Shown here one piece after another: positions 56,525 to 64,000 of a stretch of 64,000 nt of DNA. The stretch covers positions 1 through 64,000 of the forward strand of contig VSSA01000021.1 in NCBI GenBank assembly GCA_008123405.1. The letters are read 5' to 3'. The stretch's first letter is position 1; each line of letters starts with the position of its first letter. Under the pieces are notes generated by a model. It was not told the DNA's origin and did not search any database. It was given only the letters and a program-made list of their open reading frames with translations. Both the position numbers and the translations under genes were made by a program. The stretch comes from Nocardioides sp. BGMRC 2183. GTDB taxonomy: Bacteria > Actinomycetota > Actinomycetes > Propionibacteriales > Nocardioidaceae.

Positions 56525-57925
56525 ATGTCGTCAACCCCCCACCCGCCCCCCACCAGGCCGGGCCGGCGCCGCCGTGCTCGCATCGTGGCGGCCGGCGTCG
56601 TGGCCATCACCGCGCTCGGTCTCGGCCTGCTCGCCCTCCCCGACGGGCGCGACACCGGTGACGGGTCGCTCGACCTGAGCGGCAAGAAGCCCGCCCGCAG
56701 CGACGTCACCCTGGTGCAGGCGAACATCCCGATGCGGCTGTCGGTCACCAAGTTCCGCGCCGACCGCGACAAGGTGCTCGCCCAGGTGCCCGACGTGATC
56801 ACCTACAACGAGGTCAGCGGCCGCGATGTCGAGCAATTGGCGCCCGGCGACTATGAGCTCCACCGGGACGGGCGCAACTTCTACACCCGGGCCACCGCCG
56901 TCGCCTGGCGCTCGGACCTGTGGACCAAGGTCGACTCCGGCACCCGCAAGATCTCCAACTTCCGCAAGATCCCGCCGGGCAAGAAGACCCGCCTCGGCCT
57001 GCGCTTCGTCAACTGGGTCACCCTGGAGTCCAGCGACGGTCGCCGGATGTCGGTGGTCGCTGCCCACCTCGCGCCGCCTCTGCGGATGGGCAAGGGGAGG
57101 GTCGTCGACCTGTCGCGCCCCTCGGTGAAGAAGCTCGGTGCCCTGGTGGAGCAGCTGCTGCCGGCCGGACCGGTCCTGGTCGGCGGCGACTTCAACTTCG
57201 CTGTCGGCGGTGCGCGCTACCCACGCGACCTGCTGAAGGCGGCGCGACTCACCTCGACGTACGAGGCGCTCGGTGCCTCCTTCCGCACCAAGGGCCGCTA
57301 CACCATCGACTTCGCCTTCCTGAGGGGCAAGAAGCAGCTCGCCGCCCAGCAGCACCGCGCGATCAGCCTCAACTCCGACCACAACGGCGTGGTCGCCGGC
57401 TACCGCTGGACCCGCGATGCGCCGAGCACCTCCACGACGATCCGCAACGACCCGTCGGGCGACCCGGCCGAGCGGGAGGCGGTGGCACAGACCGTCATCG
57501 ATGCGGTGCGGGCCACGCCCGCCGGCGGCAGCCTCGAGGTGGTGACTGCGGCGCTGAGCCACCGGCGGACCGCCAAGTGGCTGCGACGCGCTGTGGACCG
57601 AGGGGTGCACGTCCGTCTGCTGACACGCAGCCGGACCTTCACCAGCCGCGAGAACGGCCTCGCCGCCCGGATCGCCTCGGTGGGCGACTCGGCAAGTGAG
57701 GTACGACGCTGCGCCCGCGCCTGCCGCACCGCGTACCGCTCCAGTAGCGCGCCCCGGACCCTGCTGATGGCCACCGACGACCAGGGGGTCACGATCCAGC
57801 GGATCGACGTGAACCGTAATCTGTCCGACGTGATGGTCACCGCACAGTCCCAGGCGACGCTCCACGTCGGTGCCTTCGCCCTCTCTCGGGGGGCCGCGAT
57901 CGTCGACGACCTCTGGACTCGCTGA
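56525..57925 (+). CDS. Exported EEP-family nuclease/phosphatase fused to a degenerate PLD-like domain
   Basis: A 466-residue protein. A signal anchor (about 20-42) precedes an endonuclease/exonuclease/phosphatase domain (about 60-295) with YNEVSGRD (catalytic Glu), AAHLAPPL, GGDFNF and SLNSDHNGVV. Residues about 310-466 align by pattern with the first PLD half of the neighbouring protein (SLEVVTAALSHRRTAKWLRR, GVHVRLLTRS, RRCARACR) but lack HxK and GSAN: the positions read APRTLLM and DVNRNLS. The second domain is therefore probably binding-only. ATG 56525 has AGGAGCTCCCCG upstream. The next sulfotransferase starts 2 nt after its stop. Confidence 0.75.
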   Translation: MSSTPHPPPTRPGRRRRARIVAAGVVAITALGLGLLALPDGRDTGDGSLDLSGKKPARSDVTLVQANIPMRLSVTKFRADRDKVLAQVPDVITYNEVSGRDVEQLAPGDYELHRDGRNFYTRATAVAWRSDLWTKVDSGTRKISNFRKIPPGKKTRLGLRFVNWVTLESSDGRRMSVVAAHLAPPLRMGKGRVVDLSRPSVKKLGALVEQLLPAGPVLVGGDFNFAVGGARYPRDLLKAARLTSTYEALGASFRTKGRYTIDFAFLRGKKQLAAQQHRAISLNSDHNGVVAGYRWTRDAPSTSTTIRNDPSGDPAEREAVAQTVIDAVRATPAGGSLEVVTAALSHRRTAKWLRRAVDRGVHVRLLTRSRTFTSRENGLAARIASVGDSASEVRRCARACRTAYRSSSAPRTLLMATDDQGVTIQRIDVNRNLSDVMVTAQSQATLHVGAFALSRGAAIVDDLWTR

Positions 57926-57927
57926 AC

Positions 57928-59031
57928 ATGGTGGCGCCCCGCCGTCTGTACGTGCATGTCGGACTGCAGAAGACGGGGACGTCGTACCTCCAGGCGGCCA
58001 TGCTGGCCAGTCGGCAGGCGCTGACGGAGCAAGGCGTGGATCTCGTGCCGGCAACCAAGCGGGCCTCGTTCGAGCTGATGCTGCAGGTGCGCGACCGCTA
58101 CCACGAGGGACGTGACCCGGAGACGGTGCTGCAGGCGCTGGAACGGTTCGAGCAGGCACTGCTCGACGCGCCGGGTCCCGCGGCGCTGCTGAGCCAGGAG
58201 TCGTTGGCGGCGGCGCGGCGTCCGCAGATCGAGCGGCTGCTCGCCGCCTGCGGTGACCGCGAGGTGCACGTGGTGCTGACCGCGCGCGACCTCGGGCGGC
58301 AGGTCCCGTCCTCGTGGCAGCAGGAGGTGAAGGCCGGCCGCACGGTCTCCTATGCCGACTACCTCGAGGCCCTGCAAGCCTCCCAGCGCGAGGGCCGCGG
58401 CACCCATCCCTGGATCCACCTCGACCCCCCGGCCGTGCTGGCGCGGTGGGCTCGGCACGTGCCGCCGGAGCGGATCCACGTGGTGACGGTGCCGCCGCGG
58501 GGCAGCTCACCGACGCTGCTGCTGGAGCGCTTCTGCAGCGTGCTGGGGTTGGACCCGGCATCGATCACGCCTGAGGAGGACCCGGCCAACACCAGCATCG
58601 GGCGGGTGCAGGCGGAAGTGCTGCGACGTGTCAACCTGGAGTTGCCGGACGACGTCCGTCGCCGCCAGGTCTACGGCGACGTCGGCAAGCGTTGGTTCGC
58701 CGCCCGGATCCTCTCCGCCCAGCAAGGTCCCCCGATCCGCCTCCCCGCGACGCTGCGGCCATGGGCCGAGAGCGTCACGGACCAGCAGATCGCCACGCTG
58801 GCCGACGCCGGCTACCACGTCGTCGGCGACCTCGATGACCTGCGCTGTGCGCCGGACGCCTTCGAGGAGACCGACTCCACCCCGGACGGGGACGCGGTCT
58901 CGGTTGCTGCAGTGACTGCGCTGGCAGCCATCGTGACCGAGCAGGGCCGGCGTCCTGCGGATCAGCCGACTTCGTTCGCCGAGCCCGACCCTCGAGCGCC
59001 GGCCTCGCGGTGGGCGTTCTGGCGCCGGTGA
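57928..59031 (+). CDS. Sulfotransferase family protein (2)
   Basis: A 367-residue enzyme with PAPS loop YVHVGLQKTGTSYLQ (about 8-22), VVLTARDLGRQVPSSWQQEV in the 3'-phosphate-binding area, and the shared blocks IHVVTVPPRGSSPTLLLERF and NTSIGRVQAEVLRRVN. It is cytoplasmic and would sulfate an unknown glycan or lipid. It is a paralogue of the genes at 53294, 62798 and 63843. ATG 57928 lies 2 nt after the EEP/PLD fusion stop, suggesting co-transcription with a secreted nuclease-like protein. Confidence 0.82.
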   Translation: MVAPRRLYVHVGLQKTGTSYLQAAMLASRQALTEQGVDLVPATKRASFELMLQVRDRYHEGRDPETVLQALERFEQALLDAPGPAALLSQESLAAARRPQIERLLAACGDREVHVVLTARDLGRQVPSSWQQEVKAGRTVSYADYLEALQASQREGRGTHPWIHLDPPAVLARWARHVPPERIHVVTVPPRGSSPTLLLERFCSVLGLDPASITPEEDPANTSIGRVQAEVLRRVNLELPDDVRRRQVYGDVGKRWFAARILSAQQGPPIRLPATLRPWAESVTDQQIATLADAGYHVVGDLDDLRCAPDAFEETDSTPDGDAVSVAAVTALAAIVTEQGRRPADQPTSFAEPDPRAPASRWAFWRR

Positions 59032-59042
59032 CTCAGGCGACG

Positions 59043-60119
59043 TCACCGCCGCCAGCGGCTCCGTCGTCGTTCGCCCTCGTCGGGCTGGTCGTCGCCGCTC
59101 CGCGCGCCGTCCTTCGCCCCGTCCTTCACGCTGTCCCGCAGCAGGTACGTCGCCTTCGGCACCTCGCGCAGCTCGCCCGCTCGTTGCTCCAGGTCGGCGA
59201 CCTGACGCTCGGTCAGAGGTGGTGTGTCCGAGACATCGGCGAGCGGGTCGCAGTGCACCAGCAGGCCGAGCTCGTCCAGGGTGGTCACGTCGTCGGCGAC
59301 GGTCCGCTCGTAGATCTGGCGCAGGTAACGCTCCCGGACGTCGGGGGGGAGGTCGCGTCCGATCAGGGTCTTCAGCGCCTTGGCCACCGGCTGTCGGGAG
59401 GCGCGGTAGCGGGCCGGTCCGGCGGCGGCCAGCGCGGTCCACTTCCGGATGAACTCCTGCTCGGTGGGGGCGTCGTAGTGCAGCACCGCGAAGCCGGGGT
59501 CCTCGGCTGCGGGAAGTCGGCTGGCGTCGGGGGCGACCGCGTCGTGCAAGGTCAGTCCGGCCTCCGCGCCGACCCGGATCGCCGACTTGCCCATCACGTG
59601 ACCGTGGAAATAGGTCTGGTTGGACGGCTCGTCCAGGAGTCCCAGCACCTGGAGCAGCGTGAGATCGGCATCATCGAGCAGCTCCTTGAAGAGCGTCGAT
59701 CGCTCCTCGACGCCGATCCGTGCCACCGCCTCCAGCGGACGCATCCGCACTGCACTGACCTCCGGGGGCACGGTCGCCAGCGCAGCGGGGTCGAGGCGAG
59801 CGACCTCGTCGCCGTCGACGTGGGCAAGCCAGGTCGCCCACCCCAGCGGTGCGAGGAGGTCGTGGGCCCAGTTCGCATTGATCCGTTGACGGTGATTGAG
59901 GTTCGCCGGACGTTCGCCGTGCCACCAACCGGCACCGCCGGCACGGATGCAGGTCACCTGCGGATGCGCGGTCAGGTACCGCTCGACCTCGGCCTGACCG
60001 TCCTCGGCGGGCGCGTCGAGGAAGACCACCAGGTGGCCGACACCGGAGGCCAGGTTGGCCTCGACGAAGAACCGGACGTTGGCCGCGGAGTCCTTGATCG
60101 TGGAGGCCGTGACCAGCAT
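59043..60119 (-). CDS. Glycosyltransferase family 2-like protein
   Basis: A 358-residue protein. The N-terminus, MLVTASTIKDSAANVRFFVE followed by NLASGVGHLVVFLD, matches the Glyco_tranf_2_4/family 92-like group. The metal-binding motif is HVDGDEV (about 99-105), and HGHVMGKSAIR plus LHYDAPTEQEFIRKW form the acceptor side. The tail is charged and disordered. It transfers a sugar in the cytoplasm; donor and acceptor are unknown, but sulfotransferases on both sides suggest a shared glycan. It is convergent with sulfotransferase 2. Confidence 0.75.
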   Translation of the reverse strand: MLVTASTIKDSAANVRFFVEANLASGVGHLVVFLDAPAEDGQAEVERYLTAHPQVTCIRAGGAGWWHGERPANLNHRQRINANWAHDLLAPLGWATWLAHVDGDEVARLDPAALATVPPEVSAVRMRPLEAVARIGVEERSTLFKELLDDADLTLLQVLGLLDEPSNQTYFHGHVMGKSAIRVGAEAGLTLHDAVAPDASRLPAAEDPGFAVLHYDAPTEQEFIRKWTALAAAGPARYRASRQPVAKALKTLIGRDLPPDVRERYLRQIYERTVADDVTTLDELGLLVHCDPLADVSDTPPLTERQVADLEQRAGELREVPKATYLLRDSVKDGAKDGARSGDDQPDEGERRRSRWRR

Positions 60120-60246
60120 GGAGGCAGGCTACCGGCCGACGTACGTGCCTCCGGTCACAGGCTCGCAGGTTCCCGGCTGAGACTGGATCCGCGCTAAGTG
60201 ACCGGCCGGTAGAGTCGGCGCGGTTCGCCAGCAGAAGGAGAGGCCC
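60120..60246 (+). promoter_or_regulatory. Promoter region of the acyl-CoA dehydrogenase gene
   Basis: A perfect 10-bp palindrome, ACCGGCCGGT (60201-60210), runs into a TAGAGT -10 hexamer (60210-60215). AAGGAGAGG precedes ATG 60247. The palindrome may be an operator or chance in GC-rich DNA. Confidence 0.4.
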
Positions 60247-61437
60247 ATGGCACGCCTGTGTGAGACCGACGGACTGAGTGAGGACCAGCAAGAGATCCTC
60301 AAGGCCGTCCGCGTCTTCGTGAACGAGCAGATCATCCCGGTGGCCCAGGAGCTGGAGCACGCCGATGAGTACCCGACCGAGATCGTGGAGGGGCTCAAGG
60401 AGCTCGGTGTCTTCGGTCTGATGATCCCTGAGGAGTACGGCGGGCTGGGGGAGTCGCTGCTGACCTACGCGTTGTGCGTGGAGGAGATCGCCCGCGGCTG
60501 GATGAGCGTCTCGGGAGTGATCAACACCCACTTCATCGTCGCCTACATGCTGATGCAGCACGGCACGGACGAGCAGAAGCAGAAGTATCTGCCGCGGATG
60601 GCCACCGGCGAGGTCCGTGGTGCGTTCTCGATGTCCGAGCCCGGGCTCGGGTCGGATGTGTCGGCGGTGTCGACCAAGGCGACCAAGACCGACGAGGGCT
60701 ACTCGATCACCGGTCAGAAGATGTGGCTGACCAACGGTGCCTCCTCGACGCTGGTCGCGTTGCTGTGCAAGACCGACGAGGGCGCCGACTCGGTCTACCG
60801 CAACATGACCACGTTCCTGGTCGAGAAGGAGGCCGGGTTCGGCCAGACCGCCCAGGGCGTCACGGTGCCGGGCAAGATCGACAAGATGGGCTACAAGGGC
60901 GTCGAGACGACCGAGCTCATCCTCGAGGGGCACCAGATCGGTGCCGACCAGATCCTGGGCGGGGAGCCGGGTAAGGGCTTCTTCCAGATGATGGACGGGG
61001 TCGAGGTCGGTCGGGTCAACGTCGCGGCCCGTGCCTGCGGCCTGGCCTGGCGTGGGTTCGAGCTCGGCATCGCCTACTCCCAGCAGCGCAAGACCTTCGG
61101 CAAGCAGATCGCCGACCACCAGGCGGTGCTGTTCCGGCTGGCCGACATGGCCACCAAGGTCGAGACCGCGCACACGATGATGGTCCGCGCGGCCCGGATG
61201 AAGGACACCGGCCGGCGCCTCGACGTGGAGGCCGGGATGGCCAAGATGGTCGCTTCCGAGTACGCCAACGAGGTCGTCGAGGACTCCTTCCGGATCCACG
61301 GCGGCTACGGCTACTCCAAGGAGTACGAGATCGAGCGGCTGATGCGCGAGGTCAAGTTCATGCTCATCGGCGAAGGCACCAGCGACATCCAGAAGATGAT
61401 CATCGGCCGCCAACTCCTCAAGGAGTACAAGGCCTGA
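60247..61437 (+). CDS. Acyl-CoA dehydrogenase
   Basis: A 396-residue FAD enzyme that introduces the 2,3 double bond of acyl-CoA. The N-terminal helical domain has GLMIPEEYGGLGESLLTYAL; the beta domain has AFSMSEPGLGSDVSAV and KMWLTNGASSTLVALL; the C-terminal domain has RKTFGKQIADHQAV and IHGGYGYSKEYEIERLMRE, with the catalytic-base glutamate region. All regions are intact. Substrate chain unknown. ATG 60247 has a strong Shine-Dalgarno sequence. It interrupts the sulfotransferase/glycosyltransferase region and may be an unrelated housekeeping gene. Confidence 0.92.
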   Translation: MARLCETDGLSEDQQEILKAVRVFVNEQIIPVAQELEHADEYPTEIVEGLKELGVFGLMIPEEYGGLGESLLTYALCVEEIARGWMSVSGVINTHFIVAYMLMQHGTDEQKQKYLPRMATGEVRGAFSMSEPGLGSDVSAVSTKATKTDEGYSITGQKMWLTNGASSTLVALLCKTDEGADSVYRNMTTFLVEKEAGFGQTAQGVTVPGKIDKMGYKGVETTELILEGHQIGADQILGGEPGKGFFQMMDGVEVGRVNVAARACGLAWRGFELGIAYSQQRKTFGKQIADHQAVLFRLADMATKVETAHTMMVRAARMKDTGRRLDVEAGMAKMVASEYANEVVEDSFRIHGGYGYSKEYEIERLMREVKFMLIGEGTSDIQKMIIGRQLLKEYKA

Positions 61438-61448
61438 TCGGACCGCAT

Positions 61449-61494
61449 AGAGATCCCGCGGAGCGCCGGCTGCGCGCCGCCCCGCGGGATCTCT
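61449..61494. terminator. Bidirectional hairpin between the acyl-CoA dehydrogenase and glycosyltransferase genes
   Basis: AGAGATCCCGCGG (61449-61461) pairs exactly with 61482-61494 over 13 bp around a 20-nt GC-rich interval. The right arm overlaps the stop codon of the glycosyltransferase (61493-61495). It probably stops both convergent transcripts. Confidence 0.7.
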
Positions 61495-62713
61495 AGCGGC
61501 GCTGCCACCAGCGGCGCCGCGGGGTGACCGCCTCGAAGAGCTCCTCCCAACGGTCCACCACCGGACCGACCGCATAGCCCGACGCGGTGCCCTGCGCCTG
61601 CGACCCCAAGCGGAGCCGCAGGGCACGGTCGTCCATCAGGTCGGCCAGCGCCGTGCCCAGGGCGGCCGTGTCGGCCAGCGGCACCAGGCGGCCGTTGCGG
61701 TCGTCGTCGATCAGCTGGCGCGGGCCCTCGGGACAGTCGAAGCTGACCGGCGGAACCCCCAGCGACATCGCCTCGAGCAGGATCATCGGCAGCCCCTCGA
61801 ACCGCGAGGACATCGCGTAGATCGAGGAGTCCGAGAGCACCCGCTCCATCTCCGTGGTCAGGCCGCGCAGCCGGACCCGCTCGCCGATGTTCAGCTCGTC
61901 GATGCGGCGCTGCAGCTCGGACTCCAAGCGGCCCTCGCCGTAGATGTCCAGACGCCACTCGGGGTGACTGGTGGCCAACGGGAGCCAGGCTTCGATGAGC
62001 ATGTCGAAGCCCTTCTGGTGCTCCAGCCGTCCCGCGGCGACCACCACCGGCTCGGTCAGTGGCGCCGGCGCTCCGACGTCGAACGGCGTCGGGTTCGCCA
62101 CCACGTCCAGAATCGTGTCGGTCGGCTCCAGCACCTTGCGCCACTTGTCCAGCTCGGCGTCGGTCAGGGTGAGGAACGCACCCAGGCGATGCTCGGCGTC
62201 CGGCGCCACCAGTGCCCGCATCTCCTCGCGCATCGCGCCGCTGCGCGCGGTGATGGAGAGGTGCTCCTGGTGGATCACGCCGACGCCCGGGCCGGTCCAC
62301 CGGGTGGCCGCTACCGCCAGCTCGGGACGGGTGGTGATCACCACTCCGGAGCGCTGCCGGCCGAGGATCTCCTCGAGGCGCTGGTCGACCAGCGCGCTGA
62401 ACGCCGGGTGCGCGGCGGCGCTCAGCGTCGACTTGGTCCGGTCGGCCTTGCGCTGCACCGGGTCGGCACCTGGGTCACGTCGCGGCCGTTTCACGCTCCG
62501 CTCGGGGTCCTCGGCATCGAAGAGGTCGAAGACCGCGGTGGCGCGGATCGAAGGGTGCAGTTCGAAGTACGGCGTGGGACGGCTCCGCGAGATCGTCACC
62601 AGCTCCACCTCGTGCCCCCGGGCCGCACACTCGTTCGCCACGGTGAAGACGGTGCGGGGGATGCCGCCGACCCCGTAGGCGAAGGGGACCATGAAGGTGA
62701 GCCGGTGACGCAC
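61493..62713 (-). CDS. Glycosyltransferase family 4-like protein
   Basis: A 406-residue GT-B enzyme. The N-terminus carries VPFAYGVGGIPRTVFTVANE, the glycine-rich acceptor loop of family 4; the C-terminal donor domain has VVAAGRLEHQKGFDMLIEAW, DIYGEGRLESELQRRI and the EX7E motif in RFEGLPMILLEAMSLGVP (about 305-322). It transfers a sugar from a nucleotide donor to an unknown acceptor. GTG 62713 lies 8 nt from TAGAGT (62722-62727), a leaderless start divergent from sulfotransferase 3. It suggests polysaccharide or glycolipid assembly. Confidence 0.82.
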   Translation of the reverse strand: MRHRLTFMVPFAYGVGGIPRTVFTVANECAARGHEVELVTISRSRPTPYFELHPSIRATAVFDLFDAEDPERSVKRPRRDPGADPVQRKADRTKSTLSAAAHPAFSALVDQRLEEILGRQRSGVVITTRPELAVAATRWTGPGVGVIHQEHLSITARSGAMREEMRALVAPDAEHRLGAFLTLTDAELDKWRKVLEPTDTILDVVANPTPFDVGAPAPLTEPVVVAAGRLEHQKGFDMLIEAWLPLATSHPEWRLDIYGEGRLESELQRRIDELNIGERVRLRGLTTEMERVLSDSSIYAMSSRFEGLPMILLEAMSLGVPPVSFDCPEGPRQLIDDDRNGRLVPLADTAALGTALADLMDDRALRLRLGSQAQGTASGYAVGPVVDRWEELFEAVTPRRRWWQRR

Positions 62714-62797
62714 GGCCGCGGACTCTACCGGACCTCGGCGGCCATCACGTCGTCGCCACGTGGTCGCCACCCAGAGCCGGATCCGTAGGGTGGGGGC
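62714..62797. promoter_or_regulatory. Divergent promoters for the glycosyltransferase and sulfotransferase 3 genes
   Basis: The minus-strand TAGAGT (62722-62727) lies 8 nt before GTG 62713 and the plus-strand TAGGGT (62786-62791) lies 6 nt before ATG 62798. The 84-bp region would allow joint control of the two genes. Confidence 0.55.
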
Positions 62798-63838
62798 ATG
62801 GCCGAGCGGGTACTCCTCCACATCGGCGCGCCCAAGTCGGGGACCACCTACCTGCAGTCACTGCTGTGGAGCAACCGCTCCGAGCTGCGTCGTCGTGGCC
62901 TCTTCTTCCCGGGCAAGCGCCCCTTCGACCAGAACCGTGCCTCGATCGAGGTGCGTGCCGGTCGCCACCTGCGCGGCGAGGCCGACGTGTGGTCCCGGTT
63001 CGTGCGCCGCGCGGACGACGTGGAGGCCGACGTCGTACTGAGCAACGAGTGGTACGTCGAGGCGACCCCGGAACAGATCGCCGGCATCGTCGACGATGTC
63101 GGCGCCGAGCGGCTGCAGGTGGTCTTCACCGCCCGCGACTTCGTGGCCCAGGTGCCTGCCGGCTGGCAGGAGGAGCTCAAGCTCGGCTCCGGCGGCTCCT
63201 TGGACGACTTCGTGGCCGGGTTGGACCGGCCGGGACGGAAGTGGAGCTGGGCGGTCTTCGACCCGGCGCTGGCGCTGCGGCCCTGGGCGGAGCACCTTCC
63301 GGCCGAGCGGATCCATGTGGTCACGGTCCCCCCGCGCGGGAGCGAGCCCGGTCTGCTGCTGCGCCGCTTCCTCGGTCTGCTCGGTGTCGATCCCGCGGGT
63401 CTCGAGACCGACGTCGCCACGGCGAACGAGTCCCTCGGCGTCGAGTCCGCCCGGCTGCTGCAGGAGATCGGTCCCGCACTGCTCGAGGCCACCGACCCCG
63501 GCTCGACGCCGTGGAACGAGCGGTATCAGTGGTTGCGCAACCGGATCGCGCACCAGGTCCTGGTGCCGCTGGGCGGCCGGCCGATCGGCCTGCACGCCGA
63601 GACGGTCGAACGGTTGCAGGACCGGGCACGCCGCAGCGTGGCCGCGGTGCAGGAGAGCGGCTACCACCTGGTCGGCGATACCGCCGACCTGCTCGACGGC
63701 GAGCCCCGGGCCGGCAGCGTCCCGCCCGAGGACGTCGACCCTGCCGACGTCGTGGAGCGGGCCGGTGCGGTGAGCGCCGCGCTGCTGCGGCTGGCCCGCG
63801 AGGCACTGGCGGCAGCGCCGCCCACCGGCCCGGAATGA
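62798..63838 (+). CDS. Sulfotransferase family protein (3)
   Basis: A 346-residue enzyme with PAPS loop LLHIGAPKSGTTYLQ (about 5-19), VVFTARDFVAQVPAGWQEEL as the 3'-phosphate region and the shared blocks IHVVTVPPRGSEPGLLLRRF and NESLGVESARLLQEIG. It is closest in layout to sulfotransferase 2. It probably sulfates a surface glycan or lipid. TAGGGT lies 6 nt before ATG 62798, so it is probably leaderless. A fourth family gene starts 4 nt after its stop. Confidence 0.82.
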   Translation: MAERVLLHIGAPKSGTTYLQSLLWSNRSELRRRGLFFPGKRPFDQNRASIEVRAGRHLRGEADVWSRFVRRADDVEADVVLSNEWYVEATPEQIAGIVDDVGAERLQVVFTARDFVAQVPAGWQEELKLGSGGSLDDFVAGLDRPGRKWSWAVFDPALALRPWAEHLPAERIHVVTVPPRGSEPGLLLRRFLGLLGVDPAGLETDVATANESLGVESARLLQEIGPALLEATDPGSTPWNERYQWLRNRIAHQVLVPLGGRPIGLHAETVERLQDRARRSVAAVQESGYHLVGDTADLLDGEPRAGSVPPEDVDPADVVERAGAVSAALLRLAREALAAAPPTGPE

Positions 63839-63842
63839 GAGG

Positions 63843-64000
63843 ATGACGCGCGTGGCTCGAACCGTGCTTCCCAAGGTCTTCCTGCACATCGGAACCCGCA
63901 AGAGCGGGACGTCGTACCTGCAGCTGGCGTTGCGGAACTCGATCGAGGCCCTGGACGACCAGGGCCTCGCGCTGATGTTCCGCACCCGTGAGGCCAACGT
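63843..64000 (+). CDS. Sulfotransferase family protein (4), cut by the window edge
   Basis: The first 52 residues are visible. VFLHIGTRKSGTSYLQLALR contains the PAPS 5'-phosphosulfate loop as in the three other copies. ATG 63843 touches GAGAGG, whereas GTG 63852 is better spaced from it, so the true start may be the GTG. It follows sulfotransferase 3 by 4 nt, so the pair is likely one operon. The rest lies beyond the window. Confidence 0.75.
   Translation, partial: MTRVARTVLPKVFLHIGTRKSGTSYLQLALRNSIEALDDQGLALMFRTREAN

Overview
The window looks like chromosomal DNA from a high-GC actinobacterium, most likely of the Nocardioidaceae type. This is an inference from strong G/C third-position bias, very frequent GTG starts, many leaderless-type promoters (TANNNT 6-9 nt before the start codon), and neighbourhoods that recall mycobacterial ones: pepN with an Rv2466c homologue and glbO; secA with an Rv3235-like and a LysM gene; tatB-mrp-DUF1003-MgtE_N; folC-DUF4233. 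No 16S gene is present, so the genus is not proven.

Layout. 1-1.3 kb: an accessory-looking edge with a cut-off gene, a small HTH gene, and a toxin/antitoxin-like pair whose toxin frame is broken, behind a 38-bp perfect palindrome. 1.3-10.7 kb: FAD oxidoreductase, pirin, a self-controlled MarR-GNAT fusion, CPBP protease, tRNA-His, oligoribonuclease, a MauE/DsbA-type redox pair, adenosine deaminase, tRNA-Arg and aminopeptidase P. 10.8-17.7 kb: PrsW protease coupled to two dynamin-like GTPases, an SSB paralogue and EttA. 17.9-30.5 kb: MarR and GNAT proteins, thiolase, double-hotdog thioesterase, enoyl-CoA hydratase behind a KstR-like operator, truncated haemoglobin, MscS channel, PepN, a secreted CHAP protein and a DsbA-like oxidoreductase. 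30.6-42.8 kb: exported amidase, MetG, VOC protein, exported VWA protein, esterase, a four-gene ABC importer/methyltransferase operon behind a Nur-box match, FolC and DUF4233. 42.9-51.4 kb: SecA, Rv3235-like, LysM, TatB, Mrp, DUF1003 and a soluble MgtE-like protein. 51.5-64 kb: a surface-modification-like region with four sulfotransferase-family genes (the last cut off), a LicD-like/methyltransferase fusion, two glycosyltransferases, a secreted PLD-like protein, an EEP-nuclease/degenerate-PLD fusion, and an acyl-CoA dehydrogenase.

Genes that appear to work together: the metal importer operon (permease, lipoprotein, ATPase, methyltransferase; two stop-start overlaps); prsW with the GTPase pair (4-bp overlaps throughout); thiolase, thioesterase and enoyl-CoA hydratase for acyl-CoA metabolism; the Sec and Tat export genes; and the sulfotransferase/glycosyltransferase region.

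The most distinctive non-coding content is (i) a family of about 160-bp intergenic palindromic elements (four candidates, two clearly homologous with compensatory changes in the arms), three of which end at the stop codon of a minus-strand gene, and (ii) a five-unit 32-bp-period repeat array filling the gap between secA and its convergent neighbour, in which the first and last units contain the two TGA stop codons. No CRISPR array, intact prophage or insertion sequence was seen.
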